Assembly (NCBI GenBank): GCA_018819135.1
Contig: JAHJQK010000083.1
Coordinates: 1 to 64,000 of the forward strand
Direction: 5' to 3'
DNA length: 64,000 bases
From: Pseudomonadota bacterium
GTDB taxonomy: Bacteria; Desulfobacterota; SM23-61
In this document: positions 7,655-16,037 of the stretch, piece by piece
Layout: every line of letters begins with the position of its first letter
Position numbering within the stretch: the first letter of the stretch is position 1
Program-made: the position numbers and the translations under genes
The notes under the pieces: model-generated
What the model saw: only the letters and a program-made list of their open reading frames with translations
What the model was told of the DNA's origin: nothing
Databases searched by the model: none

Positions 7655-8785
7655 ATGAGGCATCAACAAAATGTTATCGGGACCTCCAAATGGGAGCTGG
7701 ATACGCCTTGTCTGGTAATCGCAGGGGATATTTTGAAAAAAAATATTCAAACCATGCAGGCCCATGTGACTGCTTGCGCAAAACAAATTCGCCCGCATGC
7801 CAAAACCCACAAATGCTCTCATATCGCCCAGATGCAGATGGAGGCTGGATGCACGGGGATATGCGTGGCCAAAGTTGCGGAGGCTGAAGGCCTCGTGGAA
7901 AAAGGGTTACAGGGGGTCCTCATTACTTCTCCGGTGGTCACAGACTATAAGATCGAGAGGCTTATGAAGTGCTTGTCCCGGGACCGGGAACTCATGGTAG
8001 TTGTGGACAACGCCGGGAATGCCGGGAAGCTCAATGCCGCAGCGGAGAAGCATGGATTGAAACTGAATGTTCTGGTAGACCTTGATCCCGGCATGGGACG
8101 TACAGGTGTTCCATTTTCTGAAGGGTTGGCTTTAGGGAAATTGATCGACAACCTTCCATCGCTGCGCTTGGGCGGGGTTCAATGTTATGCCGGCCATGTT
8201 CAACATATTTCTTCGTTCGCCGAACGTTCTCGCGCATCCTTAGATTGGATGAAGCAGGCCGCCGAAGTTGTTGGGCAATTTCGTGCAAGTGATTTGCCCT
8301 GCAAGATTTTCACCGGGGCCGGTACGGGAACCTTTGAAATCGATTGCCGGATACCCGAGCTCACCGATTTGCAGGTAGGCTCCTATACCATGATGGACGC
8401 CGAGTACATAAATATTGGCTCATCCCAAGACCCATCACGATTCACCCAATTTCCCCCGGCCTTGACCCTCCTCACTACCGTGATCAGTGTGAATCGCCCT
8501 AATTTTGTTACCGTGGATGCCGGCCTGAAAGCCCTCTATCATCACGGGGGAACTCCATACGTTTTAAATCCATCCGGGTCAGGTCTTCAATATGAATGGT
8601 TCGGTGACGAGCAAGGGAGAATCATTACCTCCAACTCATCTCCCAAGCTTTCCCTCGGGAAAGTATTGGAACTGGTTGTTTCGCACTGCGATCCAACCGT
8701 CAACCTGTTTGATGTATTGTATGTCGTCCGCAATGAAATCGTTACCGACATCTGGCCGATCGACCTGCGGGGAAAATGTCAGTGA
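7655..8785 (+). CDS. DSD1-family PLP-dependent enzyme (D-threonine aldolase / D-serine dehydratase-like)
   Basis: A 376-residue cytosolic protein with an alanine-racemase-type TIM barrel at the N-terminus and a small beta domain at the C-terminus, normal for the family. The PLP-binding lysine is K50 in RPHAKTHK. A GAGTGTFEID phosphate-binding loop lies near 220. The metal-binding pair of the C-terminal domain is His344 and Cys345 in SHCDPTVN, matching the zinc site of eukaryotic-type D-serine dehydratase. It likely cleaves or dehydrates a D-beta-hydroxy amino acid; D-threonine, D-serine and 3-hydroxy-aspartate are all possible. The start has GGGGAAAGGAAA just upstream. It runs in the same direction as the ACT and PaaK genes but a repeat separates them. 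Confidence 0.88.
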   Translation: MRHQQNVIGTSKWELDTPCLVIAGDILKKNIQTMQAHVTACAKQIRPHAKTHKCSHIAQMQMEAGCTGICVAKVAEAEGLVEKGLQGVLITSPVVTDYKIERLMKCLSRDRELMVVVDNAGNAGKLNAAAEKHGLKLNVLVDLDPGMGRTGVPFSEGLALGKLIDNLPSLRLGGVQCYAGHVQHISSFAERSRASLDWMKQAAEVVGQFRASDLPCKIFTGAGTGTFEIDCRIPELTDLQVGSYTMMDAEYINIGSSQDPSRFTQFPPALTLLTTVISVNRPNFVTVDAGLKALYHHGGTPYVLNPSGSGLQYEWFGDEQGRIITSNSSPKLSLGKVLELVVSHCDPTVNLFDVLYVVRNEIVTDIWPIDLRGKCQ

Positions 8786-8838
8786 TAAGCTAAAAATCAA
8801 GACGATTCCATCCTTAAATCCAATCATCTTCTTGGTAG

Positions 8839-9075
8839 TTAAAGGAAAATCAAAAAAAGTATCAAGGGGATCTTGAAGGCATTGAACATTATGCCAATGA
8901 ACCAACCGCCCATAGGTTTGCTTTGTCGATGGCAGCCATAGCCACCTACCAGGGATACCGCTTTCTCCAAACCCAATCGTGGGCTCCGGATTGGTTGAAA
9001 AAAAATAAAAGCAACTTAAGTATGGGGCCACTCCCCTCCGGCGGTTTCATCTTAAGCTACAAAATGGCCTTTTGA
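8839..9075 (+). pseudogene. Unrecognised C-terminal gene fragment
   Basis: An open frame of about 78 codons begins directly after an in-frame TAG (8836-8838) and ends at a TGA at 9073. Its composition looks protein-like (GDLEGIEHYANEPTAHRFAL, then ATYQGYRFLQTQSWAPDWL), but it has no start codon until about 8929 and no ribosome binding site. I do not recognise the family. It reads like the last part of an enzyme whose front has been lost. It lies between the PLP enzyme and a gene on the other strand. Confidence 0.4.
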
Positions 9076-9081
9076 TTCTTC

Positions 9082-9372
9082 TTAATCCCGAATCCTTCTC
9101 AACTCCATAATCAAGGGGTTAACGGGATCCGGGCAGGCCACATGGGCAAGGTCTTTGTCTTCCTCCCAGGGCATTTCTCCCCCGAAACGGAGAACGCGCC
9201 AGGAGGGAAAAACCGCATGGAAGGCCGAAGGGCAAAGGGCTTTCCCGTCTTCCCTGTAACCCAGAGTAAAATCCTTACTCAAATCGAATTCCTGACCCAC
9301 CTTGTGCCCAGCGTTACAGGTTCCCTTAACAGAGACAATCTTTAAAACGACTCTTGCCGGATTGGCCATCAT
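9082..9372 (-). CDS. TIGR04076 family small protein
   Basis: A 96-residue protein with the family's conserved cysteine pattern: GTCNAGHKVGQEF near residue 17, ALCPSAFHAVFPSWRVLRFG in the middle, and CPDPVNPLIMELRR at the end. The function is unknown; the spaced cysteines suggest a metal or redox centre (inference). Two Met codons stand in a row; AGGAGG is 3 bases before the first and 6 before the second, so translation probably starts at 9369. It is convergent with the fragment at 8839-9075. Confidence 0.8.
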   Translation of the reverse strand: MMANPARVVLKIVSVKGTCNAGHKVGQEFDLSKDFTLGYREDGKALCPSAFHAVFPSWRVLRFGGEMPWEEDKDLAHVACPDPVNPLIMELRRIRD

Positions 9373-9697
9373 AATCCTCCTATGATTTAATTATCTGCAA
9401 TATGTTTTGGTCTTTTTTTCCATGCCGGTAATTTAATTGTATAGGAAATTGCTTTTTAGACACGGATTTACCCTGTTAGATGTTTACTATACAAAGCGCC
9501 CTAAATCTTTGCGCATATTTACAACAATTTTTTATGCCCTGTCATTCCGGGCTTGACCCGGAATCCAGTCTATATTCTGGATTCCCGCTTTCGCGGGAAA
9601 GACGATTCATGAGCATTTATTTATGTCGCTATGTATATATACAAAATCAAACTGGATTCCTGTTTTCCCATGAAACCCTGGATTCCGGCTTGCCGCC
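9373..9697. repeat. Intergenic stretch with GTCATTCC-type palindromic repeats
   Basis: Two related palindromic units occur. The first is 9541-9602: GTCATTCCGGGCTTGACCCG with an inverted partner at its end containing ATTCCCGC-TTTC-GCGGGAA. The second, degenerate, is about 9651-9692, again with CTGGATTCC arms. These resemble the dispersed REP-like sequences common in proteobacteria. Around 9436-9480 there is also a copy of an AATTGTATAGGAAAT block shared with 11391. No gene was found here. Confidence 0.6.
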
Positions 9698-10597
9698 CTA
9701 CTCCATACGCACTTGTACTCCAGCCAGTTCTTCCCATTGGGTGATCACCACCGGGTAATACTTTTTGTTTTTTCCTGCCGCCCGAACACTTTCGTAGATC
9801 TGCATAGCTAAAGCCGCGATGGGGAGCGGGACATGCAAGCCCCTTCCGGTCTCCAAAGCCAGCCCCAAGTCTTTCATCATGTAGTCGACTGAAAAGCGCC
9901 CTTCTTCAAAAATCCCTTTTAATACCGACTGCCCGACCTGATTCTTTAAGGCAAAGCTTCCAGCCGACCCCTCACAAAGGGCTTCATATAACGACTTCGG
10001 TTTCACCCCGGCTTTCACTCCCAGGACCAGGGCTTCAGCAAGGAGGGCTACGGTTCCACCTAAGATGAGGTTGTTGATCATTTTTACCACATGGCCGCAT
10101 CCTGTCTCCCCTACGTGGAAAATGTCCGTACCCATAGCTTTTAAGACATCCAGACATTCTTCCAGGACTTTTTTTTCGCCACCAACGAAAATGCTCAGGG
10201 TTCCTCCGACGGCGGCCGGCACTCCCCGGGCTACAGGGGCATCCAACATGGCAACCCCTTTAGTGCTCAGGGCCGCGGCAACCTCCCGGCTGGTCATGGG
10301 ATCGATCGTGCTCATTTCTATTAAGGTAGCCTTGGTCTTAATTCCTTCGATCACCCCTCCTTTCCCGAGAACGGCGGCGCGTACATCCGCAGGCCCGGGT
10401 AGGATCGTGATGATCACCGGGCAATGAGCGGCCACCTCGCGGGATGATGCGCAGGCTCGAGCTCCCTGGGATATAAGCGGTCCCATTTTTTCCTCGACGA
10501 GGTCATACACCCAGAGAGAAAATCCCTTTTTAATCAGGTTCAACGCCATAGGTTTTCCCATGGCTCCGAGGCCGATGAATCCGATAATTCTTTCCAT
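9698..10597 (-). CDS. NAD(P)-dependent beta-hydroxyacid dehydrogenase, second paralogue
   Basis: A 299-residue cytosolic enzyme of the 3-hydroxyisobutyrate / tartronate semialdehyde reductase family. It has the Rossmann motif GFIGLGAMG (6-14), an acidic residue after beta-2 (VYDLVEEK) suggesting NAD rather than NADP, substrate motif DAPVARGVPAA (119-129) and catalytic K172 in VKMINN. The D-A-P-V-S-G-G motif is altered to A-R-G, so the substrate may differ from that of the gene at 1528-2424. The start has GGAGGGG 4-6 bases upstream. Its upstream neighbour on the same strand encodes a lipoprotein with no obvious link, separated by only 27 bases. Confidence 0.9.
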   Translation of the reverse strand: MERIIGFIGLGAMGKPMALNLIKKGFSLWVYDLVEEKMGPLISQGARACASSREVAAHCPVIITILPGPADVRAAVLGKGGVIEGIKTKATLIEMSTIDPMTSREVAAALSTKGVAMLDAPVARGVPAAVGGTLSIFVGGEKKVLEECLDVLKAMGTDIFHVGETGCGHVVKMINNLILGGTVALLAEALVLGVKAGVKPKSLYEALCEGSAGSFALKNQVGQSVLKGIFEEGRFSVDYMMKDLGLALETGRGLHVPLPIAALAMQIYESVRAAGKNKKYYPVVITQWEELAGVQVRME

Positions 10598-10624
10598 AAC
10601 CCCTCCTTTCAGCCGGGTCTGTTC

Positions 10625-11314
10625 TCAGGAGTGCAAAGTGCGTTTCAGCTCTTCCAACTTTTCTTCCAAAGGTTTCCCCTCTTTTTCCTTTCCCTGCTCC
10701 TTCAGCCACTGCAAAGAATCTTTAACCGCCTGCTCCAACCGGGGAAGAACCTCCTTCTGAAAATAACGACGTACATCTTCCCCCGAACGCTTGAGTTCCC
10801 GGATCCACCCATCCATCTGTTCTTCCAACTCTTTTTGCCATTCTTTCTTCGCAAGACGCCGGAATTCTTTTTCCAGGCGGTCAATCGCATCCTGGAAAAG
10901 TTTCGACCAGCCCAGGAGCTCGCGGCTTCCCTTTTCCAGCATAATGGAAAAAGAGGTGCTCCCTTCCACCACACCACCATCGGGAAGAGGCTTCCCGTCT
11001 CCCTGCAAGTGAACCATCGTGACCGATTGATTTCCAGGTTTATTAGGATCGGCCTGAATAAGAAACCGGCTTAGATTGGTTACGTTATAGCGGAAGTCAT
11101 TTTTAATTGTGAGGGGAACAAGCGTGCGCCCTCTGGAGTTCCTCTCCAAGGATCCTACGGAGCCGATGACTTTATTTTCCCAATAGACCCGATCTCCCGA
11201 TTTCAGCCCCTCGGCACGGTCATACATTACCATCACCCGGTGGTGGCCGGCACAGGATAAAAGCCCCATGCCCAGAAGCAGGATAAATAAAAGCAGAGAA
11301 ATTTTTTCTTTCAT
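10625..11314 (-). CDS. MCE/MlaD-like lipoprotein
   Basis: A 229-residue protein. Residues 1-21 form a lipoprotein signal with lipobox LLSC, predicted acylated Cys21, so it should be anchored in a membrane facing the periplasm. Residues 24-110 contain an MCE-like core (VMYDRAEGLKSGDRVYWENK, then VIGSVGSL), the fold used by MlaD-type proteins that shuttle lipids between membranes. Residues 125-225 are highly charged, Lys/Glu-rich and probably helical. No MlaE/MlaF permease or ATPase is nearby, so a partner is not evident. The family assignment rests on the short core and is moderate. Confidence 0.65.
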   Translation of the reverse strand: MKEKISLLLFILLLGMGLLSCAGHHRVMVMYDRAEGLKSGDRVYWENKVIGSVGSLERNSRGRTLVPLTIKNDFRYNVTNLSRFLIQADPNKPGNQSVTMVHLQGDGKPLPDGGVVEGSTSFSIMLEKGSRELLGWSKLFQDAIDRLEKEFRRLAKKEWQKELEEQMDGWIRELKRSGEDVRRYFQKEVLPRLEQAVKDSLQWLKEQGKEKEGKPLEEKLEELKRTLHS

Positions 11315-11706
11315 TTTATTATCCCCTTCAACAAAAACAGTTTTAAACTTTAAAATAGCATATTTCTTTCAACATTAATTCAATTGTATAGGAATTTCCT
11401 TTTTGGACACAGATGTACACAGATTATCAGGATAAACTAAAAAGAAAATAATTATCTGCGGTTATCTGCGTAAATCTGCGTCCTATTAAATTTAATAAAA
11501 ATGATTCACAGAAAATATATACCTGCGTTGATTTGCGTAAATCTGCGTCCCAATAAATTTAAAAATCAAAACAGTTTAGCTGTTTGAAAAAAGTCGTTGT
11601 CGGGTCATTCCCGTGAAAACGGAAATCCAGACGCTGTCCCCCGTATCAAGTACGGGGCAGGCTCTGCTTCCGCAGTTGATTTAGTCCGACCCCGCTCTAA
11701 TTCTGA
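11315..11706. repeat. Repeat-rich intergenic stretch
   Basis: Three kinds of repeat and no gene. 11405-11483 is an inverted element with arms GGACACAGATGTACACAGAT and, on the right, the complement of GGACGCAGATTTACGCAGAT. A further right-type arm is at 11522-11550. A GTCATTCCCGTGAAAACGG unit is at 11604-11622, running on to 11630. A CCCCGTAT-CAAG-TACGGGG hairpin is at about 11639-11657. These match families found elsewhere in the window. Confidence 0.6.
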
Positions 11707-12869
11707 TCAGCGGAGGAGGAAGACGGCTAACGCCCAAGCAAAGAGCAGAGCGGCAGCCAGCCTGAATCCTTGAGGGATAAGGCTTATCCAAATAACCCGC
11801 CTCAGACTGGCGCCGAAATACTCATTTCCAACCACCATGCAGATATGCACTGGAGAATGGGTTTGCCCGATGGCGTTAGCCGTCATCATGATGATAACGT
11901 AAGGTAGGGCGTGTGTCCCTTGAGGGAGTAAAGCAAGCAACAAAGGGAATACCATTCCTACGGCTACTAACTCCATCCCGGTGGCAAAACCAGTAATCAG
12001 AGGCAGGGCGAAGGCCAATATTCCAACGGGGATGCCATAGCCGGGGAGAATGTGGGCTAATACGCCGATAAGCCCGGAATTTTCCAGGAGGGTTTTAAAA
12101 ATCATGACAGCAGCCAGAATAAAAAGGAGCTGGGGGCGGATTCCTTTGAGAACCATTTTTTTAGCATGCTGCCCGAAACCTTTTGGGTCAGCAGCCCGAA
12201 GAGTAGGCCGGCAGCCATAGCATAAACAAAGTCGATGCGCAATCCCAACGCGAGAACCAGCGGGATCACCAGGGGAGCCACTTCGATCCAGAGAGGACGA
12301 CCTCTGGGGGGATCCTCATGGTTGGTGGGAAGGAGTGATTTCAGGCGGGGGTCGCGACCGATTAGAAACCAAAAGCCAACCAGAACGCTGGCCAGGGTTA
12401 CCGGCAGGTGCCAACCGATAAGGTTGAAGAGAGGAATATTAACCACCGTGGCTGCCAGAATCAAATGGGGTTTAAAAGGAAAGACGAGGTCCCATATGTG
12501 TCGAAAGAATAGATTGATGGTAGCTTTGCGGTTGGCTTTGAAGCCGATCTCGTCCCCGTAGATTCCTACCATCGGGGCCGGAAGCATAGCCCCGCCGGGA
12601 ACAGGAAAGAAACCCAGTAGCGAAGGAACAAGGGCAATCAGCACACCCGAATTTTCAAAGATCCTGCGTAGGAAAGCCAATATTCTTTGTAAGCTTCCGG
12701 TGAGTTCCAGGAATATGGTGAGCATCTCGATCAGGGTTATGACCCTCAACAGTTGCAGGGTCCCCTTTTCAAGAAGGCCCTGAAGGAAGTAAGCGGCAAT
12801 TTGGGGGAGATCATAACCCGCAGCCAGGCCCAGGATAAGGGCCCCTAAAATTAGTAAATAGCCAAGCAT
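11707..12869 (-). pseudogene. DUF401 family membrane protein, split by a frameshift in an A7 run
   Basis: Two overlapping frames make one protein. The first (12869 to 12102) has the DUF401 hallmarks VPSLLGFFPVPGGAMLPAPM and INLFFRHIWDLVFPF. The second (12156 to 11707) continues with hydrophobic helices and THSPVHICMVVGNEYFG to a normal end. The switch is at the minus-strand CTA-AAA-AAA-TGG (12152-12163 region): with one more A, or a -1 slip, the frame reads L-K-K-M-V-L-K-G and the protein becomes about 385-390 residues, normal for the family. It is a polytopic inner-membrane protein, presumed transporter of unknown substrate. The A-AAA-AAA heptamer allows slippage, so the gene may still be expressed; a homopolymer sequencing error is equally possible. 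Confidence 0.75.
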
Positions 12870-12949
12870 GATTACCTGCTTTCCCTAAGCCAGCCAGCGC
12901 TTCCGAAGGTTTATCAGAGCGCCGGAAAGAATTGCTTTTTCCCTACTTT

Positions 12950-14173
12950 TTATGACGTTGGGATGGGTTTAATTCGCAAGACCAGCAAAGTGGCCAGACC
13001 AACGAGGCCGGAAAAGACTACCCAGGCGAGAAGATAACTCCCCATGGAATCAAATACCCATCCGGCTAAGGTAGGACCGATAATTCCTCCGATGGAGGCC
13101 GAACTCATTACCATTCCGATCATCTTGCCGAAAGACTCTTTGCCGAAGTATTCCCTCAAAATGGCTCCCCGTAGGACCATGGTCCCCCCAAAGCTCGGTG
13201 GGAAAATAAGAAGAAAAGGAAAGATCATCCATTTCATTTGCAAAAAACATAAGATCATCGTTCCTACTCCCATAAGGGAGAATGCCAGGGCCATCACGTA
13301 TCTTTTAGTGAATCTGTCACCCAACCACCCAAAGCCAAGGCGACCGATGATACTGGAGAGAGGGATGGCGGCCGCCACCAGCCCAGCCGTCGTCCGGGAA
13401 ACTCCCAAGCTGCCGAGATAAGGCATGATGTGGGTGACCACTGCCGAAACGGTCATCATCCGGACTGCCTCCACAAAGTTTAAATACAAAAAAGATTTAT
13501 TCTTAAGCACCTGCCGGAAGGGAAGGTCCGCTTTCTGGTATCGAATATTATCTTGAGAAGATGCCCGGTCTGCTGATTTGCCATCGGCAAGACCACCGTC
13601 TTGTGCTGGTTTGTTACGAATAATGAATGATAAGGGGATTCCCAGAATCCACATCCCCAATCCGAGGATCATCAAGGTAGCCCTCCACTGATAAACCTCA
13701 ATGAGCCAGACAATGATGGGGACAATCAATCCACTGGCGCCAAATCCCGAGGCCATAACTCCAAAGGCTTTTCCTACATTTTTATCAAACCAGTTGGCCA
13801 CGGCGGACATGGTGACGACGATGGTGCACCCACCCGCTCCCAAGCCCAGGAGAAGAATAGAACCGTAAAACATGGCCAGGGATTGGGTAAAACTGAGCAG
13901 GATGAGCCCAAAGCCGGACGCGATCACTCCGCTGAAGATAAGCTTTCTTGAACCATAGCGATCGACGAGGAAACCGATGGGAAAGGCGAAAATCCCCATT
14001 TCCAAGCCGCGCAAGCTGGCCCCCAACGAGATTTGGGTGTAGCTCCAGCCAAATTCTTTTACCAGCGGCTCAAAAAAGGCCGTAAAGCCAAAAAAGGTAA
14101 TGCTACCCACATAGAGGCTGATCAGAAAGCAAGAAAAAACAATCCACCAACCATAATAAATATTTTTAAACAT
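12950..14173 (-). CDS. MFS transporter (OFA/monocarboxylate-like)
   Basis: A 12-helix inner-membrane protein of about 407 residues from the ATG at 14173 (MFKNIYYGWWIVFSCFLISL). A GTG eight codons earlier keeps the frame open but lies in a GC-rich repeat. Motif A-like sequence IGFLVDRYGSRK follows helix 2, the central loop is at about residues 195-220, and the symmetry motif GWLGDRFTKRY is in the second half. The Y-Y-G-W-W start is typical of OFA/MCT-type carriers of oxalate, formate or monocarboxylates. The substrate is unknown; with SDR and hydroxyacid dehydrogenase genes nearby, an organic acid is likely (inference). Confidence 0.85.
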   Translation of the reverse strand: MFKNIYYGWWIVFSCFLISLYVGSITFFGFTAFFEPLVKEFGWSYTQISLGASLRGLEMGIFAFPIGFLVDRYGSRKLIFSGVIASGFGLILLSFTQSLAMFYGSILLLGLGAGGCTIVVTMSAVANWFDKNVGKAFGVMASGFGASGLIVPIIVWLIEVYQWRATLMILGLGMWILGIPLSFIIRNKPAQDGGLADGKSADRASSQDNIRYQKADLPFRQVLKNKSFLYLNFVEAVRMMTVSAVVTHIMPYLGSLGVSRTTAGLVAAAIPLSSIIGRLGFGWLGDRFTKRYVMALAFSLMGVGTMILCFLQMKWMIFPFLLIFPPSFGGTMVLRGAILREYFGKESFGKMIGMVMSSASIGGIIGPTLAGWVFDSMGSYLLAWVVFSGLVGLATLLVLRIKPIPTS

Positions 14174-14202
14174 AGGCGTTAAGGCGAACCCCCTCACCCC
14201 CG

Positions 14203-14230
14203 CCCTCTCCCCCGTTTGCGGGGGAGAGGG
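14203..14230. repeat. Perfect 12-bp GC-rich hairpin
   Basis: CCCTCTCCCCCG (14203-14214), loop TTTG, then its exact complement (14219-14230). It sits between the MFS start and the end of the SDR gene. There is no T-run, so it is a dispersed palindromic repeat, not a normal terminator. Confidence 0.6.
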
Positions 14231-14266
14231 GAAGGGGGCTTAACTTGAGGGATGGTTTTCCCTTTC

Positions 14267-15025
14267 TCAGATGGTCATCCCACCGTCGATGGCGATATTC
14301 GCGCCGGTCATAAAAGCTGCTTCATCCGCAGCGGCAAAGAGAATGGCAGCAGCGATTTCCTCATCCTTTCCCAGTCGTCCCATGGGCTGGCGGGCGATAA
14401 AGTCTACTCTGGCTTTTTCGGGGTCGGCGAAGGTCTGGATCCTTCTTTCTAAGGATGGGGTGTAGGTAGTGCCGGGGCATACACAATTCACCCGAATATT
14501 TTCAGAAAGATAATCCGCGGCCATGGCTTTGGTTAAGGCCAAGACTCCTCCTTTGGAGGCCGTGTAAGCTCCCCGTTCTTTCACCCCTTTAATGGCCACT
14601 ACCGAGGCATTGAGAACAATCACGCCTCCCCCGATTTTGCGCATCTCCGGGACCGTATACTTGGAGACTAAATAAACTCCTTTCAGGTTCACGGCGATGG
14701 TACGGTCCCAGTCTTCTTCGGATATATTATCCACTCTTCCGGGAAGGACGATCCCGGCGTTGTTCACTAAAATGTCGATCCGGCCGAAGGCTTTTATTGT
14801 CTCTTCTACCATGCGCCGGGCATCGGCGGCTAAGGAGACATCTCCCTGTATGTAGATCCCTTGACCCCCGGCCTCTTGAAGTAGACGCAAAGTCTCCTGG
14901 CCATTGGCCGGAGTCAAAGAGTTGATGGCTACCTTCGCTCCTTCTTGGCCGAAGCGGACAGCCGCTGCCCGGCCGATACCCACTCCGGCACCGGTGATTA
15001 AAACCACTTTCCTCTGGAATCGCAT
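14267..15025 (-). CDS. Short-chain dehydrogenase/reductase (SDR)
   Basis: A classical SDR of 252 residues from the ATG at 15025, which has GGGAGG 4 bases upstream. An in-frame Met at 15079 lies inside a repeat and is not used. It has the cofactor motif TGAGVGIG, the NNAG motif (LVNNAGIVLPG), a catalytic Ser in NASV and the Y-x-x-x-K pair in YTASKGG. The C-terminal AAFMTGANIAIDGGMTI is typical. It oxidises or reduces a secondary alcohol or ketone with NAD(P). It is upstream of the MFS gene and could share its message, but a GC-rich hairpin lies between them. A MITE-like element begins directly upstream. Confidence 0.88.
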   Translation of the reverse strand: MRFQRKVVLITGAGVGIGRAAAVRFGQEGAKVAINSLTPANGQETLRLLQEAGGQGIYIQGDVSLAADARRMVEETIKAFGRIDILVNNAGIVLPGRVDNISEEDWDRTIAVNLKGVYLVSKYTVPEMRKIGGGVIVLNASVVAIKGVKERGAYTASKGGVLALTKAMAADYLSENIRVNCVCPGTTYTPSLERRIQTFADPEKARVDFIARQPMGRLGKDEEIAAAILFAAADEAAFMTGANIAIDGGMTI

Positions 15026-15045
15026 AAAACCTCCCAAGAAAATTT

Positions 15046-15185
15046 GCCACAGAGGGCACAGAGAGCACAGAGAAAACAAAAAAATTAAAGAGGAATAAAA
15101 ATTGCAGAAGGGAAAAAATTTACATTTCAGGTCATTTTGATCTTTGATTCATAATCTTCTCGGTGACCTCTGTGCCCTCTGTGGC
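15046..15185. repeat. MITE-like element with GCCACAGAGGGCACAGAG terminal inverted repeats (copy 2)
   Basis: The left arm starts GCCACAGAGGGCACAGAG at 15046; the right arm, ending at 15185, is its perfect 18-base complement. The AT-rich middle contains TTCAGGTCATTTT as in the copy at 6957-7075. The right arm overlaps the end of lipA and supplies its last codons. Confidence 0.75.
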
Positions 15186-16037
15186 TAAATAGATTTTCTT
15201 AAATACCTCGGCCGCGTGAAACGAACTGCGAACCAGAGGGGCGGAAAAGACCCCTTTGAATCCCATCTTTTCACCCGCGCAGCGCAGGTCTTCGAATTCC
15301 TCCGGCGGAATATATCGAACGACCGGGTGATGCCTGCCCGATGGTTGCAGATACTGGCCCAGGGTCAGAAGATCGCAGGAGATTTTCCTTAGGTCGTTCA
15401 TGACCTCCAAAACTTCATCCCTCTGCTCCCCCAATCCCAGCATCAGCCCGGACTTGGTGACTCTTCCCGGATCGATCTCCTTGACCGTTTTTAAAAGGTG
15501 AAGGGACCTGCGGTAATCAGCCTGCGGGCGGACCTCCGGGTAGAGGCGAGGGACGGTTTCTAAGTTGTGGTTGACAATGTCCGGGCCACTATCCGCGACG
15601 ATCTTCAAGGATTCGAAGGAGCCTTGAAAATCAGGGATCAGCACCTCCACGACGATGGTGGATTCAGTTCTCTTAAGGGCTCTCACGGTCTTAGCAAAGT
15701 GGGAAGCGCCGCCATCCTCCAGGTCATCTCGGGTCACCGAGGTGACCACCACGTGGGTAAGCCTTAACTCTGACGCGGCCTCGACAATTCGTTGGGGTTC
15801 TTCGGGGTCCGGCGCCGGCGGCCGCTCTTCTGATGGAATGGCGCAAAAGGTACAGTTCCTGGTACAGGTCCGTCCCAGGATCATAAATGTGGCCGTCCCC
15901 TGATGGAAACACTCCCCCCGGTTCGGGCAGAGCGCACTCTCACATACGGTATTCAGACCATAACGTTGAAGCAACCCGCGCATTTTTTGTAAAGCTTCTT
16001 GATCGGGAATTTTTCGACGTAACCAGAGGGGTTTCAT
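15132..16037 (-). CDS. lipA: Lipoyl synthase
   Basis: A radical SAM enzyme of 301 residues that inserts two sulfurs into protein-bound octanoyl groups to make lipoyl cofactors. The auxiliary 4Fe-4S cluster ligands are C32, C37 and C43 (CESALCPNRGEC) and the radical SAM cluster is C58, C62, C65 (CTRNCTFC); the C-terminal serine ligand motif is VRSSFHA. The start overlaps the lipB stop by 4 bases (ATGA), so the two are translationally coupled. The last 17 or so residues (ATEGTEVTEKIMNQRSK) are encoded by the right arm of the MITE-like element and are not part of the family. Lipoate is needed by the E2 encoded at 33720-34961. In Pelobacter carbinolicus a lipoate synthase gene is part of the acetoin dehydrogenase cluster. 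Confidence 0.95.
   Translation of the reverse strand: MKPLWLRRKIPDQEALQKMRGLLQRYGLNTVCESALCPNRGECFHQGTATFMILGRTCTRNCTFCAIPSEERPPAPDPEEPQRIVEAASELRLTHVVVTSVTRDDLEDGGASHFAKTVRALKRTESTIVVEVLIPDFQGSFESLKIVADSGPDIVNHNLETVPRLYPEVRPQADYRRSLHLLKTVKEIDPGRVTKSGLMLGLGEQRDEVLEVMNDLRKISCDLLTLGQYLQPSGRHHPVVRYIPPEEFEDLRCAGEKMGFKGVFSAPLVRSSFHAAEVFKKIYLATEGTEVTEKIMNQRSK

Noticed and set aside
11405-11550. A possible CRISPR array
   Set aside because: The units are inverted and unevenly spaced, without regular spacers, and no cas genes are present.
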